A stretch of DNA of 5,250 bases from a candidate division TM6 bacterium UASB124 (GTDB lineage Bacteria > Babelota > Babeliae > Babelales > RVW-14): positions 1 to 5,250 of the forward strand of contig CAMBZK010000080.1 of NCBI GenBank assembly GCA_945872225.1. Direction: 5' to 3'. A program made the position numbers and the translations under genes. Below, piece by piece: positions 1 to 5,250 of this stretch. The notes beneath the pieces were generated by a model. The model had not been told where the DNA came from and did no database searches. It worked only from the letters and a program-made list of their open reading frames with translations. How positions within the stretch are numbered: the first letter of the stretch is position 1; every line of letters starts with the position of its first letter.

Positions 1-88
1 ATCTCGCCGTCTTCTTGTAGGCAGCAATCAAACCCAAGAAGCCCGTGGTGAGCAGCAATACTGGTCCAATCGCGTCGGTAAAACTCAT
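1..88 (-). CDS. 5' end of a gene for a probable membrane or exported protein (partial)
   Basis: An ATG at 88-86 opens a frame that runs off the left edge after 29 codons. The visible peptide begins MSFTDAIGPV. It continues with a hydrophobic stretch (about residues 7-23, rich in Leu, Gly, Thr and Ala) and then a basic segment (YKKTAR). This pattern fits an N-terminal transmembrane anchor with the positive side following, or an uncleaved signal segment. The start lies 21 bases after the TAG at 112-110 that would close the large upstream gene once its frameshift is corrected, and it is in that same frame. I see no convincing Shine-Dalgarno sequence; the upstream bases are A-rich. Only the beginning is visible, so the family cannot be named. 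The call depends on accepting that the upstream gene ends at 110 rather than reading through this region. Confidence 0.55.
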   Translation of the reverse strand, partial: MSFTDAIGPVLLLTTGFLGLIAAYKKTAR

Positions 89-109
89 TTTCAATTACCG
101 TTTCTGCTT

Positions 110-2609
110 CTATTTTGTGCGACTGTAATTCAAAACAACGAAAGGAAGCACGGCTTGGCGGCTTGGTGTTGTCTTGCTCTTCACAGGGGGGGGTCCATGG
201 CTGGACGATCGCGACGAAGGGGTTTTTCCTTACCTCACGGTTGGTTAGCGAGACTACTTGTAGCGGGATGCCTCGTAACCATGGCTTGGTGATATGAATT
301 TGTTGCTCACTGCCCATGCTATCGGCGTACAGGAGGTTGATAATATTGCTGTACCAACATGAACGAAGCATGCGCAAGGCCGGAGCGAGTAGCTCATAGC
401 TTTTGCAAGATTCGTGGAGGGCAAAAAGTGCTCGCACTGGCTTACTGCTGTTCTTTTGCATAATTGCTTTATCATTGCGCTCTGTAAATCGTTCGCCATC
501 AATTAGCTGCTTGGTTGCTATGGCAGGTTGTTCAAGTGGTTGCCATAGTTGTGCTAGCTGCTCATGGTCAACATCGTGAGTAAATAGATAAACAAGCTGC
601 TCACTAAATCGTACGATATCGGGGAGTGAGAGGAGCTGTACGTTAACAAAAGCTTTCGACATGCCATAAACCTGCTCGAGCTGGACAGCCTCATGTGCTA
701 TTTTTTTATCAACACAGCTTTGTACGTAAGGTTTTGCGGCCTGGCATTGAGCAAGTTCATTTTGTAAAACTTTTGTAAGCTCTTCAATAGAAAGACTCTT
801 GATAGAATGGTCTGATACGCTCCAGAGGCTATGAAAAAGCGCATAGCGGGTGAGTGCTTCATGCGTAAATCCATTAGCAATTAACGCTCGTTTTGCAGGT
901 GACATAAAGGTATAAAGCAGCTCGCCGCCGCTTACAAAATCTTTATACAGGCTTTCGCCTGGGGTAAAACCAGGGAAGAGGTGAGCCATTTGCTGGAGCA
1001 AATAATTGATGCGAATATTCTCGCGTGATGATCGTGGGTACATGCTTAAAAAATCGACAAATCGGACGTGCTTGACCCCTTGCTCTTTTAGGCGTGTGGT
1101 GAGGTCATCTAAAAAATAGTCGAATTTATAGGGAAATCTAATCCCTTTCGTAAACAACATCTGCTCAGCTTCGATATTTTTTAACCCCTCAGAGCGGACG
1201 TTGCCGAGTGGAATAAGGCAGCGTATTTCATACGGCTTTGCATCTTTGAAAAGATAGGGCTGTTGTTCATATTCAAAGGGAATCCAGCGGTTTGTTTGCT
1301 CTTTGCCAAGCAGGATGATATTTTTCAAAAAAATGCCGTGTGGTAATGCTGGGTCATTTAGAGCTGGGATAAAATAGCCCTGGGTAGCTATAGCTGTTTG
1401 AACGGTGGTAAGGGTCTCTTCATATGCTTTCACCAGGTGATCGTGTTGCTTAAGCACATATGCTTTGCGCTTTGCCAGCTCTTGCTCATCGTACTCGGTA
1501 GCGGCATCAACAAATACGTTACCATCTGGTTTGTAGGTAAAATGGCTTACTTGAGCCGGAAGATCGGCAATAAAAACATTGTCTGCGTATTTAAAAATTT
1601 CTGCCAGCTGGGAAGAAGAGTTATCAACATGCCCAAAGCTTTTGAGGTTATTGCCATGTTGCATCCAGTTTTTAATATTGCCAAGCATAGTGCTTTTTCC
1701 AACACCATCGACAAAGCTGCAGAAAATATAGACGGTTGGTTCATGATTAACAGGTTGCAAATGCTTGGTAAAGGTCTGTGCAAAATGCTGTGCATGCACG
1801 GTTGCCCCAGCTCCTTGCTTAAGGGTTATTTCGATGGGGTACGTGAGGTCTGGGCCTATAAAAAAGCGATGAAGGGGTAGCGTTGAGCGTTGTAAATGCC
1901 TAATGTATTCAATTGAAAAAAGCACATCTTGCGTGCCAGCAATTTGTTGGTTACCAACGCGAAATGCTTGGCGGTGCACAATGTGCCAGAAGCGCTCGAG
2001 GGTTGCCAGTACTAGTTTTGGATTTTTTTTAGTAAGCAGTTTAAGCATGTACTCTTCTGACTCAAGCATAAACGGCAGTCCGTCACCCAGGGCGTGCTCC
2101 TGCAAAATGCTTGCACTATCGTCAAAGAGTTCGACAAGGTCTGCATCGATGTGTTGGAAGGTCTGATCCAAAAGTGTTGGGTACTTGCACTGAATTTTTT
2201 GTATCTGCTTGAATAAAAAGCCGCTCATAAAGCCAAAGCGATTATGCAGCTTCAGTGACCAGCCAGCGTTATTTTTGCGCATTGCTTCATCATTAATACG
2301 CTCTTGAGCAAAATTGGTTTGGTATTGCGGCATAGCCTGCTCTTCATAGCCCATAATGACCAAGCGACCGTCAAGATTAAGCCCCGCGTCGTGCATGTAC
2401 GCTTCGAGCTGGTCAAGGCTTTGTGACGTGTAAGCTAAGAGGAAAGGGTGATATTCATGCGTGTAGCGCCCCTCTGGCGAAAGCTCATAGGCATTGGTAA
2501 AGCTTTCTACAAAGCCGTTGATATTGTTGCGATCAAGAACGGTCTGCTCTGGGGCGTGGGCCATAATGGCACTTGCAAAAGAAAGGGCTAAAAGAGCTTG
2601 GTATATCAT
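110..2609 (-). CDS. Large exported P-loop NTPase-like protein, about 832 aa, with an apparent frameshift near its 3' end
   Basis: I read the frame codon by codon from ATG 2609-2607 and found no stop down to the window edge. The start overlaps the preceding stop (TAATG) and has an AAAGG six bases upstream. Residues 1-20 (MIYQALLALSFASAIMAHAP) form a hydrophobic signal-peptide-like segment, although its n-region has no Lys or Arg. A P-loop, FVDGVGKST, lies at residues 299-307 (K305). Its DGxGKST core resembles nucleoside/nucleotide-kinase-type Walker A motifs, but the usual first Gly is Phe. A Walker-B-like strand, VFIADLPAQ, lies at 345-353 (D349). The roughly 290 residues before and 450 after the P-loop match nothing I know; a basic segment (MYPRSSRENIR) lies just after residue 520. 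At 193-186 eight Cs encode prolines 807-808. Dropping one base there gives a tail ending LPFVVLNYSRTK and a TAG at 112-110, 21 bases before the next ATG. The unshifted frame stays open through that next gene. The reaction is unknown. I am confident that it is a gene, moderately confident of NTP binding, and less so of export. Confidence 0.85.
186..193 (-). repeat. C8 homopolymer (G8 on the plus strand), candidate frameshift or slippage site
   Basis: Eight consecutive Cs on the coding strand fall in the context TGG ACC CCC CCC TGT GAA near the end of the large P-loop gene. In the zero frame the reading continues to the window edge. Removing or skipping one base gives TGG ACC CCC CCT GTG AAG, which reads 24 more codons from GTG and stops at 112-110, immediately before the next gene. 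Homopolymer tracts like this are prone to sequencing indels and to replication or transcription slippage. CCC-C and CCC-U proline codons are also classic sites of +1 ribosomal frameshifting. The sequence alone does not say which applies. Confidence 0.6.
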
Positions 2610-2620
2610 TAATAGCCTTT
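2607..2620 (-). promoter_or_regulatory. Translational coupling site (TAATG) with Shine-Dalgarno-like AAAGG
   Basis: The stop codon of the 298-residue gene (TAA, 2611-2609) shares its last A with the ATG of the large P-loop gene (2609-2607). An AAAGG on the minus strand at 2620-2616 sits six bases before that ATG. This is the only good ribosome-binding-site match in front of any start in the window. The arrangement is typical of stop-start re-initiation, so the two proteins are probably made together at linked levels. It also fixes the start of the P-loop gene. Confidence 0.7.
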
Positions 2621-3505
2621 GTATGATTGGTTTCCACTGGAAAAAGAGCCAGGTTTTTTCTTAGATCGTAGCTCATCAATCTCTTCATCGGTAATTTTGT
2701 GGCGTTTTTTCAAAAGCTCAAAAAGGCTGCGTACGACGGTCGTCATGTGTTCGTGGTAATCGCGGTCAAAATGGGTGGTGCGTAAATTTTCTTCTAAGTA
2801 TTCAAGCTCAGCAAGGTACTTAACGGCGTCACGCACATCTTCGCGTTTGATAGCATCGATAAAGAGCCTGTTGACGTAGTCATAACCAATGGCTATAGAT
2901 TGTGCGGCTGCATCCGAGCAGTCATCAAGCAAATAGTCGAGCAGGTATTTTGCACCTTTGGCGGTTGCCGGAGTTCCTTGTGCGGGGTGGTATATTTTTT
3001 TGGTGACAGGGTCAACGCGTAAGCGAACCAGAAATTCATGCATAATGCTCATCTGGTCAACAATGTATTCCCAGTAGCGGGCATGGTTAAACTGTTCAGG
3101 TTTATCGACAAAATAGAACCACGGCTCGTCTTTAAACATTTTTACCGTGTCGGCGATGGCTGCATCAACTTCTTCTGGCGTTTGTTTGCAAAAATGATAG
3201 CCGCCAATAACACACGCTCGGGGGTAGTAGGGGGCTAGGTAGCTTGAGTAAAATTTTTGCTCTTGGGTGGGTTGAGCTTGCTTGTTGTTGTCGTCGAAAT
3301 GTACGAACTCTATGGGCTTAAAATCACCACTTGCAAGCATGGTTTCTAAGGCTTGCTTTGCTTCTGGTGCCGAAACGGGAACTGGCGATTTGTCAGAAGC
3401 TATGGAGTCTGACAAAAAAGTGCTTGGTTCTGTAGCAATGGTGGTTGGTGCGTCAGCGGATAAAAAGCTGCTGCTAAGCAAAAAATATAATACGCGTACT
3501 AGCAT
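2609..3505 (-). CDS. Exported hypothetical protein, 298 aa
   Basis: The start chosen is ATG 3505-3503. It gives MLVRVLYFLLSSSFLSADA, a short signal peptide with a basic residue, a hydrophobic core and a likely cleavage near residues 17-19. The frame is open for 34 more codons upstream to an ATG at 3607, but that extension is translated from a palindromic repeat (it contains SFDKLRKSG). It would also bury the signal peptide, and its ATG lies in a candidate -10 box. After the signal comes a Ser/Thr/Pro/Ala-rich linker (about residues 19-50). A mainly helical domain (about 85-280) follows, with Cys at 98, 106 and 196 and many aromatic residues; 98 and 106 could pair outside the cytoplasm. The C-terminus turns charged and then low-complexity (SKKKPGSFSSGNQSYKGY). 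I recognise no family. The stop overlaps the start of the P-loop gene, which suggests joint function or joint delivery to the same compartment. No clear Shine-Dalgarno sequence precedes the start. Confidence 0.8.
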   Translation of the reverse strand: MLVRVLYFLLSSSFLSADAPTTIATEPSTFLSDSIASDKSPVPVSAPEAKQALETMLASGDFKPIEFVHFDDNNKQAQPTQEQKFYSSYLAPYYPRACVIGGYHFCKQTPEEVDAAIADTVKMFKDEPWFYFVDKPEQFNHARYWEYIVDQMSIMHEFLVRLRVDPVTKKIYHPAQGTPATAKGAKYLLDYLLDDCSDAAAQSIAIGYDYVNRLFIDAIKREDVRDAVKYLAELEYLEENLRTTHFDRDYHEHMTTVVRSLFELLKKRHKITDEEIDELRSKKKPGSFSSGNQSYKGY

Positions 3506-3540
3506 GCGAGGTACTAGGGGTATTTGTAATTGCTGTTTTT

Positions 3541-3594
3541 TTCCGCTCTTCCTGAGCTTGTCGAAGGACGCTCCGAAGGAGTGGGGAAGCGGAA
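3541..3594. repeat. REP-like palindromic element, copy 1
   Basis: Outer arms TTCCGCT (3541-3547) and AGCGGAA (3588-3594) are perfect inverted repeats. Pairing can continue inward past one mismatch (CTTCC with GGGGA). An inner hairpin is formed by CGCTCC (3569-3574), loop GAA and GGAGTG (3578-3583), with one G-T pair. Between them lies the core TCCTGAGCTTGTCGAA (3550-3565). This core recurs in opposite orientation in copy 2: positions 3543-3565 match the reverse complement of 3682-3704 at 21 of 23 bases. The element lies between the candidate promoter and the start of the 298-residue gene, so it would be transcribed into the 5' leader. A core of this type is familiar to me as an interspersed palindrome in several bacterial genomes; its copy number here cannot be judged from one window. 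Confidence 0.7.
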
Positions 3595-3602
3595 ATTTAA
3601 AA

Positions 3603-3632
3603 ATCATACTGCAGGACTTTCATTGTTTTGAA
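3603..3632 (-). promoter_or_regulatory. Weak candidate sigma70-type promoter for the 298-aa and P-loop genes
   Basis: On the minus strand TTCAAA (3632-3627, four of six matches to TTGACA) is followed after 18 bases by TATGAT (3608-3603, five of six matches to TATAAT). It lies between the two palindromic elements and about 100 bases upstream of the chosen start at 3505. If real, it would drive the coupled pair of genes, with palindrome copy 1 in the leader. Matches of this quality arise by chance, so this is a suggestion only. Confidence 0.25.
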
Positions 3633-3706
3633 CCGCTCTTGTACCCCTAACGGGCCATCGTTCAGCACTCGGGTGCTGTATTTCGACAGGCTCAGGAGGA
3701 GCGGTT
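3631..3706. repeat. REP-like palindromic element, copy 2 (inverted relative to copy 1)
   Basis: Perfect 8-base outer arms AACCGCTC (3631-3638) and GAGCGGTT (3699-3706) enclose a perfect 6-base inner hairpin: CAGCAC (3663-3668), loop TCGG, GTGCTG (3673-3678). The shared core, read on the minus strand, is TCCTGAGCCTGTCGAA (3697-3682). It matches copy 1 apart from one base within this core, and again shows CCGCTC at the outer edge. Arm, core and inner hairpin therefore occur in the same order as in copy 1 but on the opposite strand. The hairpins are not followed by a T-run on either strand, so they do not look like rho-independent terminators. Confidence 0.7.
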
Positions 3707-3714
3707 TGTTCCTT

Positions 3715-3753
3715 GCAGGCACCTGTATCATTAGCATAAATCACTCTGCCTGC
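3715..3753. repeat. Short inverted repeat just after the 293-aa gene
   Basis: GCAGGCA (3715-3721) and TGCCTGC (3747-3753) are perfect 7-base inverted repeats separated by 25 bases. They lie directly downstream of the stop codon at 3758-3756. A transcript of the minus strand could form a GC-rich stem here, possibly protecting the 3' end, but the long loop and lack of a following T-run argue against an intrinsic terminator. It may be chance. Confidence 0.25.
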
Positions 3754-3755
3754 CC

Positions 3756-4637
3756 CTATGCCTGTGCATAGCCAAGCTCTTCAAGTATCGGCAGTATCAA
3801 TGAGCCAATATGCTCGCACTGTATGCGCACTGTTTTAACTAATTGGTGCGTTTCTTGCGCAGCGCCTTCAGGTAATTCGTAGTCTGTTGCAAGCTGATTG
3901 GTAATATCAATAAGTTGTCCGATCAGTACCTGGATTTGCTGGTTGACAATGTCGCCAAGGTCATCAGTAAAGCAGTTTGTGCATGCGGCTAACCGTTCTA
4001 AGGCCATAATGAGTTGCTTGTGCTCAAGCCGTTTATTTTTTTCTAAAATACCGTGTGCAAACGAGCCATTTTTTGTTTGGTGTTCAAGAAGCAGGCGCAT
4101 TGTGCGGTCGTAGTGGCTGCTGATGGTAAGTGCATGATGCAGAGCATCAACGAGGAGCGGGATATCGCTCAAGGGGATGATGCGTTCAATGAGTGGTTGT
4201 GTGTTGTTAAGCGCACTGCTGCTCTTTGCAAGGACAAATGAGACAAAGGCGCCAGCCAGACCAAGCGCTATGCCTTCAGTAAACTTCATGCGCAATAAGC
4301 CCTTTGCGGTACGCATCTCACGCTGTACCTGCATAAAATCTTGCATCGCTTCAACTTGCAACTTGGTAAAGGCCTCTGGCGGAAGCTCGTTTGTTGTGTC
4401 GATAGGTTCTGCTGGTTTGTTCCAGAGATAAACAAGCCATGCAACGCCAGCTACCGTTATGGTACTTATGCTGACGCCAGCAATAACACGCTTGTTATGG
4501 CGGTGTTCCATCATGGCCTGATAGGATGCTTGCTCCTCGACAATGCGTACGCTGCTCATACGCTCGTAGCTATCAGCTGCGGACAGTGAACTCACGGTAG
4601 CAAGTAAAAATGGTATCAGTAGGCGTTTTTGCATCAT
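3756..4637 (-). CDS. Exported or membrane-anchored helical hypothetical protein, 293 aa
   Basis: The start ATG at 4637-4635 (followed at once by a second ATG) gives a strong signal peptide. It has KR at residues 4-5, a hydrophobic core LLIPFLLATVSSL, and likely cleavage after LSA near residue 20. A short helical stretch follows. Next comes a transmembrane segment at about 51-72 (VIAGVSISTITVAGVAWLVY then LW), bounded by HRHNKR before and NKPAEP after. A second hydrophobic Gly/Ala-rich stretch lies at about 122-137 (GIALGLAGAFVSFVLA). The rest (about 145-291) looks all-helical, with Leu/Ile repeats, a CTNC motif at 219-222 and another Cys at 274. With the signal peptide removed, the protein would be held in the membrane by one or two segments with a large helical domain on one side. 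No family is recognised. It follows the upstream gene by 10 bases, so the two are probably co-transcribed. No Shine-Dalgarno sequence is visible before the start. Confidence 0.8.
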   Translation of the reverse strand: MMQKRLLIPFLLATVSSLSAADSYERMSSVRIVEEQASYQAMMEHRHNKRVIAGVSISTITVAGVAWLVYLWNKPAEPIDTTNELPPEAFTKLQVEAMQDFMQVQREMRTAKGLLRMKFTEGIALGLAGAFVSFVLAKSSSALNNTQPLIERIIPLSDIPLLVDALHHALTISSHYDRTMRLLLEHQTKNGSFAHGILEKNKRLEHKQLIMALERLAACTNCFTDDLGDIVNQQIQVLIGQLIDITNQLATDYELPEGAAQETHQLVKTVRIQCEHIGSLILPILEELGYAQA

Positions 4638-4647
4638 GCTATTTTAA

Positions 4648-5250
4648 TTAACCGTGGAATGAGTGTGGGTGGTCATCATCGTAGTCGGCGTCACGTGCTG
4701 TGCTTGCTCTGCCACGAGGCTTTACTGTTCCAGACGATGAACTTATTGCGTATCCCTTGGTCTCAACAAGTTCTAGTAAGCGATCAAACAAGTTTTGAAT
4801 ATTGTTTTTTATCGCATTAATAATATTTTTGTTTGAATCAAGGCGCTCATCAAGTTCACGAATATTTTTTACGTTCGTTATAATGTGCTTTACATCCTCT
4901 AGGCACTGAATGATCTCTTTGGCATAAAAAAGAATGGGGTCATTTTCATTGTTGTAGTAAGGCACCCGGAGATTGATCAAGGTGATGATGTAATCGATTT
5001 GTCGTGTGTAAGCACTCACCAGCATGCGCCATCCGAGTGTTTTATGGCTGGTATCTTGTTGGTCTTCGGCTAGTCTGAGGGTCATGTCTTGTCCGCGGAG
5101 CATATCTTTAAGACCGTCACGCAACATGACATTCAAGTCAATAAAGGTTTTATTGACCATAATGCTGAGCCCTTTTATCTCATTACCTTGCAGTGGACGG
5201 TGCCCATTATGAAGAAGCCCATCATTCATGAATTGCATTGCTTCAACTAA
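4648..5250 (-). CDS. Helical hypothetical protein, 3' part (N-terminus beyond the right edge)
   Basis: The frame ends with TAA at 4650-4648 and is open to the right edge, giving 200 visible codons. An in-frame ATG at 5238-5236 exists, but the four codons before it (LVEA) join smoothly to MQFMNDGLL and no ribosome-binding site is seen there, so the real start is probably outside the window. The visible part is almost entirely helical, with heptad-like Leu/Ile spacing in its second half (from about VKHIITNVKNIRELDERL to FDRLLELVE), so coiled-coil packing is likely. One Cys is present, near CLEDVKH. The last 30 or so residues switch to low complexity: a Ser run (SSSSG), a basic patch (KPRGRAS), then DADYDDDHPHSFHG, rich in Asp and His. 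The acidic/His tail could bind metal or be a disordered linker; that is inference. The family is unknown. The next gene starts 10 bases after this stop. Confidence 0.75.
   Translation of the reverse strand, partial: LVEAMQFMNDGLLHNGHRPLQGNEIKGLSIMVNKTFIDLNVMLRDGLKDMLRGQDMTLRLAEDQQDTSHKTLGWRMLVSAYTRQIDYIITLINLRVPYYNNENDPILFYAKEIIQCLEDVKHIITNVKNIRELDERLDSNKNIINAIKNNIQNLFDRLLELVETKGYAISSSSGTVKPRGRASTARDADYDDDHPHSFHG

Noticed and set aside
254..502. An 82-codon minus-strand frame
   Set aside because: It overlaps the large P-loop gene in another frame; the P-loop gene's own frame is continuous there and protein-like.
1398..1880. A 160-codon open frame on the plus strand
   Set aside because: It lies antisense within the large P-loop gene, which reads continuously on the minus strand with signal peptide and Walker motifs. 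It shows no recognisable domain and no ribosome-binding site.
2023..2030. A second eight-base homopolymer (A8 on the coding strand) in the P-loop gene
   Set aside because: It encodes Lys-Lys-Asn in frame and the reading frame stays intact and protein-like on both sides, so there is no sign of a frameshift here.
3282..3650. A 122-codon plus-strand frame containing SLSKDAPKEWG
   Set aside because: It is antisense to the 298-residue gene and its SLSKD segment is the plus-strand translation of palindrome copy 1, a common artefact of such repeats.
3543..3704. A CRISPR array
   Set aside because: Only two copies exist, they are in opposite orientation, and each is internally palindromic with no regular spacers.
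3541..3706. The palindromes as rho-independent terminators
   Set aside because: Neither hairpin is followed by a T-run in the direction of the minus-strand genes; on the minus strand copy 1 is followed by an A-run.

Overview
The window comes from a compact bacterial chromosome. All recognisable genes lie on the minus strand and are packed head to tail with gaps of about 10 to 20 bases or a one-base overlap. The exception is one roughly 250-base intergenic stretch. Base composition is moderate. No protein here matches a named family that I can identify with confidence. Three of the five genes start with a signal-peptide-like segment and are otherwise mostly helical. A run of exported hypothetical proteins like this suits a Gram-negative host-associated or intracellular lineage. 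The style resembles Candidatus Dependentiae (TM6), but this is an impression from gene style, not a demonstrated placement.

Layout in transcription order, from high to low coordinates. (1) 5250-4648: C-terminal part of a helical protein whose reading frame stays open to the right edge. (2) 4637-3756: a 293-residue protein with a signal peptide, a transmembrane segment near residues 51-72, a second hydrophobic Gly/Ala-rich stretch and a helical C-terminal region. (3) 3755-3506: an intergenic region with two REP-like palindromic elements in opposite orientation and a weak candidate promoter. (4) 3505-2609: a 298-residue protein with a signal peptide. (5) 2609-110: a large protein of about 832 residues with a signal-peptide-like N-terminus and a P-loop (DGVGKST), coupled to gene 4 by a TAATG overlap. 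(6) 88-1: the first 29 codons of a further gene that starts with a hydrophobic segment.

Two points deserve attention. First, the large P-loop gene reads through to the window edge in its own frame. A run of eight Cs (minus strand) at 193-186 sits where a one-base shift moves translation into a frame that ends at a TAG at 112-110, just before the next start codon. This could be a sequencing indel, programmed +1 frameshifting on proline codons, or slippage-mediated variation. Second, the REP-like element nearest gene 4 lies inside an open extension of that gene and creates a spurious in-frame N-terminus, so the true start is probably 34 codons downstream.

Genes 4 and 5 very likely form one translationally coupled unit, with gene 6 following. 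Genes 1 and 2 form a second tight pair upstream of the repeat region. No RNA gene, CRISPR array, transposase or clear rho-independent terminator was seen.
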